A stretch of 11,830 nt of DNA. Origin: Rhodospirillales bacterium RIFCSPLOWO2_12_FULL_67_15 (GTDB taxonomy: Bacteria; Pseudomonadota; Alphaproteobacteria; Rhodospirillales; 2-12-FULL-67-15). This document shows, piece by piece, positions 1-7,543 of the stretch (the stretch's first letter is position 1; every line of letters starts with the position of its first letter). A program made the translations under genes and the position numbers. The notes beneath the pieces are model-generated. The model saw only the letters and a program-made list of their open reading frames with translations, searched no databases and was not told the origin of the DNA. Location of the stretch: contig MIAC01000089.1 in NCBI GenBank assembly GCA_001830475.1, positions 1-11,830 on the forward strand. Direction: 5' to 3'.

Positions 1-126
1 AAAAATAGGTCTCGGCGGCTACGTCATCGGCCGGAGCGTCGAAAAGGGAATCAAGGTGTGGAAAAAAATAGGTCTCGGCGGCTACGTCATCGGCCGGAGC
101 GTCGAAAAGGGAATCAAGGTGTGGAA
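1..126. repeat. Perfect 63-bp direct tandem repeat, two copies
   Basis: Bases 1-63 and 64-126 are identical at every position, and identity stops at base 127. The period is 63 bp, a multiple of three, so the frame of the overlapping ORF is kept and 21 codons are duplicated. The array touches the first base of the window, so more copies could lie to the left. Confidence 0.95.
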
Positions 127-136
127 GGAGAGGTAA
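2..136 (+). CDS. C-terminal end of an unrecognised protein with a duplicated 21-residue segment
   Basis: This is the 3' end of a gene that starts before the window. Reading from base 2 gives 44 residues and then TAA at 134-136. The visible protein is the 21-residue segment KIGLGGYVIGRSVEKGIKVWK twice in a row, followed by Glu-Arg. Each copy has a short glycine-rich hydrophobic stretch (IGLGGYVIG) and then a basic, amphipathic stretch (SVEKGIKVWK). I do not recognise the family from so little sequence. The reading frame is supported only by the in-frame duplication and the lack of stops, because the start is not visible. The DNA of the two copies is identical, so the duplication is either very recent or an artefact at a contig edge. 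The next gene starts 39 bp downstream on the same strand. Confidence 0.5.
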   Translation, partial: KIGLGGYVIGRSVEKGIKVWKKIGLGGYVIGRSVEKGIKVWKER

Positions 137-160
137 TTCGCGTCAGTCGCAGACTTTCTC

Positions 161-166
161 TATAAT
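161..166 (+). promoter_or_regulatory. Consensus -10 box (TATAAT) just before the ArfA-like ORF
   Basis: TATAAT at 161-166 lies 9 nt before the ATG at 176 and stands out in GC-rich surroundings. A start site 6-8 nt downstream would give a 5' leader of only a few bases, meaning a leaderless or nearly leaderless mRNA. No good -35 hexamer is present at the expected distance; the region around 137-143 is only a weak match. No Shine-Dalgarno sequence precedes the ATG, which fits leaderless translation. Confidence 0.4.
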
Positions 167-175
167 AATACGCCG

Positions 176-331
176 ATGCCAAAAAAGAGCCGCACCCGGA
201 AAATCCCCGCCCGGCGCAATCCCTTTGCGCCGCTCGTGCGCGCGATTCGGGCCAAGGTGGTTCCCTCGAAGAAAACCTACCGGCGGAAAGCGAAGCACCC
301 GAAGAAGGGCGCAGGTGGAAACGGCGGCTAG
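176..331 (+). CDS. arfA: Small basic protein, probable ArfA-like alternative ribosome-rescue factor
   Basis: This 51-codon ORF runs from ATG 176 to TAG 329-331. Residues about 15-43 contain NPFAPLVRAIRAKVVPSKK and then TYRRKAKH. This matches the core of E. coli ArfA in order and spacing: arginine-x-basic-Val, a Lys-Lys pair, then Tyr-x-Arg-Lys-x-Lys-His. ArfA binds ribosomes stalled on non-stop mRNAs and recruits release factor RF2 to free the nascent chain as a back-up to tmRNA. The protein is very rich in Lys and Arg, as expected for a ribosome-binding factor, and has no membrane segment. It is shorter than E. coli ArfA (72 aa) and lacks that protein's hydrophobic tail. It ends tail-to-tail with the minus-strand cNMP-domain gene. 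The alternative is an unrelated small basic protein. The family assignment comes from motif recall, not a search. Confidence 0.55.
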   Translation: MPKKSRTRKIPARRNPFAPLVRAIRAKVVPSKKTYRRKAKHPKKGAGGNGG

Positions 332-954
332 TCCTTCTCTTCCGGCGAGCCGTTGAGACGGCGATCGGCCATGCTGCGCCGTTCCGCCTCGCGCCGCCGC
401 TCGGCCCCCTCGGGGGCGTCGCCATCCATCCGGCGGCGATCGGCCCACGAGCGCCGGTCCTCTTCCGCACGCGGCTTGAAGTCGATATGCCAATGGGTGG
501 TGGCGCGCAGCCGGGCGGCGAGCGTCAGGGCGAGCGAATGATAGAACCGCCCGCCGAAGCTGGGGTCGCCGCGAAGCAGAGCCCGAATCATGCTTTCGGA
601 AATGCACAGCGCCCGCACCTCGGTCTCGGCGACGACGCTCGCGCTCGCCGGTGCGTCGTCGAGAAAAGACATTTCGCCGAAGACGTCGCAGCGGTCCAAG
701 TGGGTGATCTCGAACCGCTTGTCGCTGATGCTTCGGCGGATGACTCGGACGGAGCCCGTCTCGATCACGAAAATGGCGTCGGGCCGCCGGTCTTCCTCGA
801 CGATCACCTCGTCGGGTTCGTACACGCGGGTATCGGCGCTCTTGAGCAGGAAAGCTTCCTCCTCCGCGTGGAGGCGCGAGAAAACCGTCCCGAACGACTG
901 CTTGATGTCGTCGGCGATTTCCTTGCGCATCGCGTTGAGGTTGACGACTTTCAT
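328..954 (-). CDS. Cyclic-nucleotide-binding-domain protein without HTH, with an Arg-Arg repeat tail
   Basis: This is a 208-aa protein. Residues about 20-150 form a CRP/FNR-type cNMP-binding beta-roll, with the phosphate-binding cassette at 92-110 (FGEMSFLDDAPASASVVAE). The cassette glutamate (E94) is present. The arginine that normally contacts the cyclic phosphate, in the P-R-x-A motif, is alanine (A103), so cAMP or cGMP binding is doubtful. There is no C-terminal helix-turn-helix, so it is not a standard CRP-type transcription factor. Instead residues 165-199 are a charged tail with RR or RRR at five places (DRRSW, DRRRM, ERRRE, ERRSM, DRRLN). The ATG at 952-954 is preceded by AGGGGGG, about 8-10 nt away. 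The gene is monocistronic on its strand here, 262 bp downstream of scpA, and its stop shares CTAG with the ArfA-like ORF. It may be a sensor or scaffold; the ligand is unknown. Confidence 0.85.
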   Translation of the reverse strand: MKVVNLNAMRKEIADDIKQSFGTVFSRLHAEEEAFLLKSADTRVYEPDEVIVEEDRRPDAIFVIETGSVRVIRRSISDKRFEITHLDRCDVFGEMSFLDDAPASASVVAETEVRALCISESMIRALLRGDPSFGGRFYHSLALTLAARLRATTHWHIDFKPRAEEDRRSWADRRRMDGDAPEGAERRREAERRSMADRRLNGSPEEKD

Positions 955-972
955 CGGAGGCCCCCCTGTATC

Positions 973-1006
973 GGGCCAGCGCGCATTGGTTCTTTTACGC
1001 GCGCGC
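973..1006 (-). promoter_or_regulatory. Possible 5'-UTR stem-loop ahead of the cNMP-domain gene
   Basis: Bases 973-976 pair with 1003-1006 (GGGC/GCCC), and 979-983 pair with 998-1002 (GCGCG/CGCGC). There is a 2-nt bulge and a 14-nt loop. The hairpin would lie in the leader, a few bases upstream of the ribosome-binding site, and could affect translation. GC-rich DNA often forms such pairs by chance. Confidence 0.2.
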
Positions 1007-1029
1007 CCATCGGAGCGTCGAAATGCAAT

Positions 1030-1065
1030 GTTATATTAATACAAACTGGTAATTGCGATAGGCAA
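1030..1065 (-). promoter_or_regulatory. Candidate sigma-70 promoter for the cNMP-domain gene
   Basis: On the minus strand, TTGCCT (1065 to 1060) and TATTAA (1041 to 1036) are separated by 18 bp, a normal sigma-70 layout, in an AT-rich island within GC-rich DNA. It would give a leader of about 75 nt before the ATG at 954. A second -10-like hexamer, TATAAC (1035 to 1030), lies just downstream. This is inferred from sequence pattern only. Confidence 0.35.
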
Positions 1066-1184
1066 CGAAATATCCCAATAGCGTCAGCGCAATAATCTTA
1101 TCCGGCCCGCCGTCCGATATGCCTGCTTAAGTTGTAAGCGGTTGATTTCAGGCGTTTTTTCAACATTTGCAGGAACTGCAGGAA

Positions 1185-1201
1185 CCGCGCCGCAGGCGCG
1201 G
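1185..1201 (-). terminator. GC-rich hairpin downstream of scpA
   Basis: CCGCGCC (1185-1191) and GGCGCGG (1195-1201) form a perfect 7-bp stem with a 3-nt loop, 15 bp after the scpA stop codon. On the minus strand it is not followed directly by a U-tract. The nearest A/T run (TTGAAAAAACG on the minus strand) is about 25 bp further on. It could be a weak or Rho-assisted terminator, or a 3'-end-stabilising hairpin. Confidence 0.4.
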
Positions 1202-1216
1202 AGGCCGAAACGTCCC

Positions 1217-3415
<2,199 letters not shown>

Positions 3416-3525
3416 GACTTGGTCCTCTTTGTCCCCAGATTATTCGGGGCGCGGCGAGAGTATAGCAACCGGCTCGAGGCCGGACATTTCCGCAAACTCG
3501 AACCATCATATGGGCTTATCTGTCA

Positions 3526-3557
3526 TTATCCACAATATGTTGACTTATCCACAATAT
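3526..3557 (+). promoter_or_regulatory. Two perfect tandem DnaA boxes in the scpA/gcrA intergenic region
   Basis: TTATCCACA occurs at 3526-3534 and at 3545-3553. Both match the DnaA-box consensus TTATNCACA in full, and each is embedded in the same 13-bp string TTATCCACAATAT (3526-3538, 3545-3557). The boxes point the same way and start 19 bp apart, a little under two helical turns. They lie about 160-185 bp before the gcrA start at 3712 and about 110-140 bp before the scpA start. A looser TTATC match sits at 3516. T-rich DNA follows (3559-3592). In Caulobacter, DnaA activates gcrA transcription, so a DnaA-controlled promoter is the natural reading; a small replication-related DnaA cluster is the alternative. 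TTGACT at 3540-3545 could serve as a -35, but I find no convincing -10. Confidence 0.75.
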
Positions 3558-3711
3558 CTTGTGTTTTTGTTGCCGCTATTTCCTTTCCTTTGTAGAGTTG
3601 CTTCCCATGAACGGGCGCCGAGGGGGCGTCCGATTACCCAGCGGAGGCGAAGCTCGCGGCAAAGGAGAGGGTCTGGGAGCTTTCCCGTCCCGCGCGCCCG
3701 AAACATCGGAC

Positions 3712-4074
3712 ATGTCGGAAGAATGGACACCGCTCAAGATCAGCGCCCTGATCGCTCTCTGGAATGAGGGACTCACCACCAGCGAGATCGGCAACCGGCT
3801 TGGCGTCACCAAGAACGCCGTCGTCGGCAAGGTCCATCGCCTGGGGCTGCCGAAGCGCAACTCGCCGATTCCCAGGAAGCCCGAACCCGCCAAGGTCCTG
3901 CGCTTCGAAAACCTCGCGCCCGGCCAGTGCGCCTGGCCCGAAGGCGAACCGGGCACGGAGGAGTTCCGGCTCTGCGGCGAGCCGGTGATCGAGGGCAAGC
4001 CCTACTGCGCACCCCATAGCGAGCGCGCCTACGTGCGCGTCGTCAAGGAGCGCAAGGACACCGAAGCCGCCTGA
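3712..4074 (+). CDS. gcrA: GcrA-family cell-cycle regulator
   Basis: GcrA is an alphaproteobacterial transcription regulator that binds sigma-70 RNA polymerase and acts at CcrM-methylated GANTC sites to control cell-cycle genes. The predicted protein has 120 aa. Residues about 3-45 are the N-terminal DNA-binding helices (EEWTPLKISALIALWNEG, then LTTSEIGNRLGVTKNAVVGKVHRLGL). Residues about 72-108 match the conserved C-terminal part, PGQCAWP...LCGEPV...GKPYCAPHSERAYV, with Cys and His positions that could bind a metal. The linker is much shorter than in Caulobacter GcrA (173 aa). ATG 3712 was chosen because family members begin MSxxWT; the upstream in-frame ATG at 3607 would add 35 unrelated residues. 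No clear Shine-Dalgarno precedes 3712. The leader contains the DnaA boxes, and scpA is divergent. The 3' end converges on the FliG_C-like gene with a 12-bp gap. Confidence 0.92.
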   Translation: MSEEWTPLKISALIALWNEGLTTSEIGNRLGVTKNAVVGKVHRLGLPKRNSPIPRKPEPAKVLRFENLAPGQCAWPEGEPGTEEFRLCGEPVIEGKPYCAPHSERAYVRVVKERKDTEAA

Positions 4075-4084
4075 TCCGGGCGGC
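4066..4084. terminator. Weak hairpin at the gcrA / FliG_C-like gene convergence
   Basis: GCCGCC (4066-4071) pairs with GGCGGC (4079-4084) across a 7-nt loop that contains the gcrA stop codon. It sits exactly between two convergent genes and could work on both strands. There is no T-tract on either side, so an intrinsic terminator is only a possibility. Confidence 0.25.
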
Positions 4085-4086
4085 GT

Positions 4087-4533
4087 TCAGGTGTCGTAGG
4101 CGATCACGCCCGAGGCTTCGAGCTCGTTCAGCTTGAGGGTCAGGTTCTTGAACGCCCGCTCGACCATTGCCGGTGGCTGTTCCGCCTTGGCCAACTGGGC
4201 GAGATCTTCGGTCATCGCCTTGCGCGACGCGGGGTCCATCGCCCCCTGCATCTTTTTTTGCAGCGGCCCGTCCTTCTCCGTCGCCTTGAGAAAAACGACG
4301 AGTTCGGCATGGTCCACGCTCTTGAGAAACGTCTGCACGCCGACGATATTGGCGTGCTTGAGACGAAAGGGCAGATCCTCGGGCCGGGGCGCGAGCTTGA
4401 TCACGTCGGGAAGCAGAGTTTCGACGACCTGCCGTAAAAGTTTCTTCATGTCCTTGTCGTTGAGGACCGCGCGCTTTTCGCCCAGCGCGACAACGTATGT
4501 GTTCTGGCCGGTTTTATTGACCGAAACGTCCAT
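4087..4533 (-). CDS. Unknown 148-aa protein with a FliG C-terminal-domain-like half
   Basis: The protein has no signal peptide or membrane segment and is rich in Lys and Leu. The N-terminal part (1-50) is unrecognised. Residues about 63-147 read like the helical C-terminal domain of the flagellar rotor protein FliG. The shared pattern is Q-x2-L-x2-VD-x-x-x-L-x2-x-LK (67-83), then M-x9-EDL (99-111, matching the FliG segment with the torque-related acidic pair), then VE-x-A and LE-x-SG-x-I (124-144). FliG's stator-facing arginine in that segment is not at the same place. No flagellar genes are nearby, and it lacks FliG's N and middle domains, so it is not FliG itself. ATG 4533 has AAAGG about 10 nt upstream; an upstream TTG (4569) is possible. 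The resemblance is by eye and needs a profile search. Confidence 0.7.
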   Translation of the reverse strand: MDVSVNKTGQNTYVVALGEKRAVLNDKDMKKLLRQVVETLLPDVIKLAPRPEDLPFRLKHANIVGVQTFLKSVDHAELVVFLKATEKDGPLQKKMQGAMDPASRKAMTEDLAQLAKAEQPPAMVERAFKNLTLKLNELEASGVIAYDT

Positions 4534-4638
4534 GAAGAGTGCGCCTTTATGTCCTCTCCGCGCGCCCAAGTTGCGCCCCCGGCGGTGACAGGACGGCGGC
4601 AGGAGCGTATCATCCGCTGGATTTTCCAGTCTCCGTGG

Positions 4639-4654
4639 TTAACGAATCCTGAAC
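4639..4654 (+). promoter_or_regulatory. CtrA-like box overlapping a GANTC site
   Basis: TTAA-N7-TGAA (4639-4653) is one base off the CtrA full site TTAA-N7-TTAA and contains a CcrM-type GAATC at 4644-4648. It lies 17-32 bp before the Nudix ATG, in the 137-bp region shared with the divergent FliG_C-like gene. One mismatch in a degenerate motif makes this tentative, but the organism encodes GcrA and so probably has the CtrA/CcrM circuit. Confidence 0.25.
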
Positions 4655-4670
4655 GATTTTCCCGAAATTC

Positions 4671-5516
4671 ATGGCCTTTCTCGACCGGATCGAGGACTGC
4701 CGCCGCTTCGACCCCGATGGCTATCGTCCATTTGCCGTCGGGAGCGTGACGGTCGGGTTCGTCGGGCACGCGTTCGCAAGCCGGCTCAAAGATTTTCCCA
4801 AGGTTTTCGAGGTTGATACCGAGGGCGTGCGGCTCAACGACCGGCTCGCCGGCTTCGATTCCCGCACCCGGGCGGTGGCGGAAGTCCTCGAGAGCTTGCG
4901 CGCGAAGGGAGAAATCCGCGGCTGGCGCGACGAGCCTTATCCGGTCACCGTTTCTTTTTCTGCGGCTCCCCTGATGACCCTGGAGCGCGCCGCGGTGCCG
5001 CTGTTCGGCGTCATGGCTTTCGCCGTTCACCTCAATGGCGTGGTCGGCGAACGCGCCGACTTGCGCATGTGGATCGCCAAGCGCAGCCTTTCCAAACCGA
5101 CCGGTCCCGGCAAGCTCGACCAGTTGGTCGCGGGCGGCCAGCCGGCGGGCGTTTCGCTGTCCGACAACTTAGTCAAGGAGTGCGCCGAGGAAGCGATGAT
5201 TTCGGCCGATCTCGCCAGGCGCGCCGTGCCGATCGGGGCGGTTTCCTACATCACCGAACGGCCCGAGGGCTTGAGACGCGATGTGTTGTTCAACTACGAC
5301 CTCGAGTTGCCCGAGGATTTCGAGCCCGACAATACCGACGGCGAAGTCGAATCCTTCCATCTTTGGCCGATCGAGCGGGTGATCGAGACCGTGCGCGACA
5401 CCGATAACTTCAAGTTCAACTGTGCGCTGGTCGTGATCGACTTTTTGATTCGCCGCGGACTGATCGCGCCCGACCACCCCGATTATGTCGAGTTGCTAAG
5501 GGGCTTGCACGGTTAG
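4671..5516 (+). CDS. DUF4743/Nudix hydrolase, Tnr3/NUDT20-24-like
   Basis: This 281-aa protein has an N-terminal DUF4743-type region (about 1-115) followed by a Nudix domain (about 115-270). This layout is shared with plant NUDT20/24 and with the Nudix part of fungal Tnr3. Relatives hydrolyse diphosphates, reportedly oxidised or damaged thiamine diphosphate forms; here that is inference. Family landmarks are MWIAKRS (133-139), KPTGPGKLDQLVAGG (142-156), YITERPEGLRRDVLFNYDLELP (about 193-214) and the NCAL-x-x-IDFLIRRGLI end. The Nudix box lies at 155-177. It keeps the metal-binding core K-E-x-x-E-E (169-174), but the upstream conserved glutamate is Val161. ATG 4671 is the natural start, with no strong Shine-Dalgarno. 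It probably heads an operon, with the next gene 44 bp downstream. Confidence 0.88.
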   Translation: MAFLDRIEDCRRFDPDGYRPFAVGSVTVGFVGHAFASRLKDFPKVFEVDTEGVRLNDRLAGFDSRTRAVAEVLESLRAKGEIRGWRDEPYPVTVSFSAAPLMTLERAAVPLFGVMAFAVHLNGVVGERADLRMWIAKRSLSKPTGPGKLDQLVAGGQPAGVSLSDNLVKECAEEAMISADLARRAVPIGAVSYITERPEGLRRDVLFNYDLELPEDFEPDNTDGEVESFHLWPIERVIETVRDTDNFKFNCALVVIDFLIRRGLIAPDHPDYVELLRGLHG

Positions 5517-5560
5517 ATCGAAGATGATTCCATAGCCGGCAACTTGCCCGAGGTGAACGC

Positions 5561-6538
5561 ATGGACGCCGCGCGTGCCGTTCGCGACTTCTTTCCCCGGA
5601 TCGAGCCTTTCGACCAAGGCGTGCTCGACCTGGACGGTCCGCATCGCATGTACTGGGAGCAATCCGGCAATCCCAAGGGCTTGCCGGTGTTGTTCCTGCA
5701 CGGCGGCCCCGGCGCCGGGGCCAGTCCGGCGCATCGGCGCTTCTTTGATCCGGCGTTCTATCGCATCGTCATCTTCGATCAGCGCGGCGCGGGGCGTTCC
5801 GCTCCCTACGCCGAGATTCGCGATAACACGACCCGGCACTTGATCGCCGACATCGAGCAGCTCCGCCGTCATCTCGGGATCGGGCGCTGGCTCGTCTTCG
5901 GCGGCTCTTGGGGCGCGCTCTTGGCGCTTTCCTATGGCATCGAGCATCCCGATCGCTGCCTGGGTTTCGTCCTGCGCGGCGTATTTCTCGGCCGGAATTC
6001 CGAGATCGAGTGGTTCATGAGCGGTCTCAGAGCCGTTTTTCCCGAGGCTTGGCGCGCCTTCGCCGGACACGTCTTGCCGAACGGCGCCGTGCCGCTGCCC
6101 GCCGCGGGCGATCTGCTCGCGGCCTATCGCCGGAGGCTCATGGATTCCGATCCCACCGTGCACCTGCCCGCCGCCCGGGCTTGGAGCCGCTACGAGACGG
6201 GTTGCTCCTATCTCGTCCCGCCGCCGGGCGGCGAAGACGGCGCGGCGGGCGCGCTCGCGCTCGCCCGCATCGAGTCGCACTATTTCGCCCACCGCATGTT
6301 CCTGCCCGATAATCACATTCTTGCCAATCTCGATCGGATTCGCAACCTGCCCGCGTCCATCGTCCAAGGGCGCTACGACATGGTCTGTCCCGCCGTGACC
6401 GCCGACGAGCTGGTCCGCGCCTGGCCCGGGGTGCGTTACGTGGTCGTGCCCGACGCCGGCCACTCGGCGATGGAGCCGCCCATCCGCTCGGCTCTGATCG
6501 AAGCCACGGAAGCGATGAAGGAGCAGCTCGTTTCGTAA
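5561..6538 (+). CDS. pip: Prolyl iminopeptidase (alpha/beta hydrolase)
   Basis: This is a cytoplasmic serine peptidase (family S33) that removes N-terminal proline from peptides. It has 325 aa, a typical length. It carries the oxyanion-hole motif HGGPGAG (47-53), DQRGAGRS (73-80) and the nucleophile elbow GGSWGAL (114-120, Ser116). The rest of the triad is Asp273 in GRYDMVCP and His301 in DAGHSAMEP. A cap domain occupies about 145-245, with the family motif R-I-E-S-H-Y-F (237-243). ATG 5561 has GAGG about 8 nt upstream. There is no signal peptide. It sits 44 bp after the Nudix gene and 11 bp before the next gene, so co-transcription is likely. Together with the following imino-acid-type reductase, a role in proline salvage is possible but inferred. 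Confidence 0.93.
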   Translation: MDAARAVRDFFPRIEPFDQGVLDLDGPHRMYWEQSGNPKGLPVLFLHGGPGAGASPAHRRFFDPAFYRIVIFDQRGAGRSAPYAEIRDNTTRHLIADIEQLRRHLGIGRWLVFGGSWGALLALSYGIEHPDRCLGFVLRGVFLGRNSEIEWFMSGLRAVFPEAWRAFAGHVLPNGAVPLPAAGDLLAAYRRRLMDSDPTVHLPAARAWSRYETGCSYLVPPPGGEDGAAGALALARIESHYFAHRMFLPDNHILANLDRIRNLPASIVQGRYDMVCPAVTADELVRAWPGVRYVVVPDAGHSAMEPPIRSALIEATEAMKEQLVS

Positions 6539-6549
6539 CCCTCGATCCA

Positions 6550-7485
6550 ATGCGCATTCTCGACGGCCCACGGATCGCCAAGGTCCTCGACTATTCCGAA
6601 TTGATGGAACGGATCGCCACGATGTTCCGCTCCGGTTCGACCGCGCCCTTGCGCCACCATCACGCCTTCGGCGAGGACGCAGGAACTCTTCTTCTGATGC
6701 CGGCGTGGGATAGCCGGTTTGTCGGAATCAAAATCGCCACCGTCGTTCCCGGCAACGCCGTGCGTGGAATCGCCAACGTGCAGGCGACATATCTTCTGCT
6801 CGACGGCGCGACGGGACAGCCGCTCGCGGTCCTGGAGGGGCGCGAGTTGACGCTGCGCCGCACGGCGGCGACCTCCGCGCTCGCCTCGCGTTACCTTTCG
6901 CGGCCCGATAGCGCCCGGCTTCTGCTGGTGGGCGCCGGCGTGCTCGTGCCGCATCTTGCCCGCGCCCATGCGCTCGTCCGCCCGATCCGGGAGATCGTCA
7001 TTTGGAACCGCACGCCGGCGCGCGCCGAGGCCCTGGCGGGGGAGCTTGCGGCCGAACTGGCGGCGAAAGGTATTGCCGTGCGCGCGACCGCCGACCTTGC
7101 CGGCGCGGTCGCGGACGCCGACGTCGTCTCCACCGCCACCCTGGCGACTGAGCCGATTTTGCGCGGCGCTTGGCTCAAGCCCGGCCAGCATCTCGACCTG
7201 GTCGGCAGTTTCCGGCCCCATATGCGCGAGGCGGACGACGACACGCTGCGGCGCGCGAGCCTTTATTGCGACACGCGCGCCGGGGCGTCCAGGGAATCGG
7301 GCGATCTCGTCGGCCCGCTCGAGCGCGGCGTCATCGCGCCCGCGGACATCCGCGGCGATCTGTTCGACCTGGCCCATTGCTCCGGCCCGGCACGGACCGG
7401 ACCCGACGAGATCACGCTGTTCAAGTCGGTCGGCCACGCCTTCGAGGATCTCGCTGCCGCCATCTTGGCTTGCGAACGCGCCTGA
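6550..7485 (+). CDS. Ornithine cyclodeaminase/mu-crystallin family protein, probably an imino-acid reductase
   Basis: This is a 311-aa NAD(P)-dependent enzyme. The N-terminal substrate region includes GIKIATVVPGN (59-69, Lys61) and LRRTAATSALASRYL (102-116). The Rossmann domain starts at 125, with VGAG at 127-130, and WNRT at 152-155 fits the nucleotide-binding turn. The C-terminus FKSVGHAFEDLAAA (291-304) is typical of the family. At the site where true ornithine cyclodeaminases have GGD with the catalytic Asp, this protein has VGSFRPHMREADD (218-230). That pattern is seen in delta1-pyrroline-2-carboxylate or ketimine reductases and alanine-dehydrogenase-like members, so cyclodeaminase activity is unlikely. 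ATG 6550 lies 11 bp after pip, with no clear Shine-Dalgarno, which suggests translational coupling or reinitiation. The exact substrate cannot be read from the sequence. Confidence 0.88.
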   Translation: MRILDGPRIAKVLDYSELMERIATMFRSGSTAPLRHHHAFGEDAGTLLLMPAWDSRFVGIKIATVVPGNAVRGIANVQATYLLLDGATGQPLAVLEGRELTLRRTAATSALASRYLSRPDSARLLLVGAGVLVPHLARAHALVRPIREIVIWNRTPARAEALAGELAAELAAKGIAVRATADLAGAVADADVVSTATLATEPILRGAWLKPGQHLDLVGSFRPHMREADDDTLRRASLYCDTRAGASRESGDLVGPLERGVIAPADIRGDLFDLAHCSGPARTGPDEITLFKSVGHAFEDLAAAILACERA

Positions 7486-7543
7486 GCCGTCGGAGCCGCC
7501 GTCCTTCTGGCCTTGGCGGAATCCTGAGCGTATAAACGCGGGC

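Noticed and set aside
303..338. Hairpin AGAAGG/CCTTCT straddling the stop of the ArfA-like ORF, by analogy with the E. coli arfA RNase III hairpin
   Set aside because: The stem is only 6 bp with a 24-nt loop, and the paired bases are purine/pyrimidine-rich strings likely to match by chance. The analogy is too weak to annotate.
3459..3464. TATACT on the minus strand as the scpA promoter -10
   Set aside because: No -35 hexamer lies at a usable distance; the nearest TTG-type hexamer (3495 to 3490) is 25 bp away. One hexamer alone is not enough.
3516..3592. Chromosomal origin of replication
   Set aside because: Only two full DnaA boxes and a short T-rich stretch are present, with none of the genes usually beside alphaproteobacterial origins. 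Regulation of gcrA explains the boxes better.
3559..3711. N-terminal extension of gcrA from an earlier start (3559 or ATG 3607)
   Set aside because: The extra residues match nothing in the GcrA family, whose members begin close to the MSxxWT motif at 3712. The region is better read as an untranslated leader.
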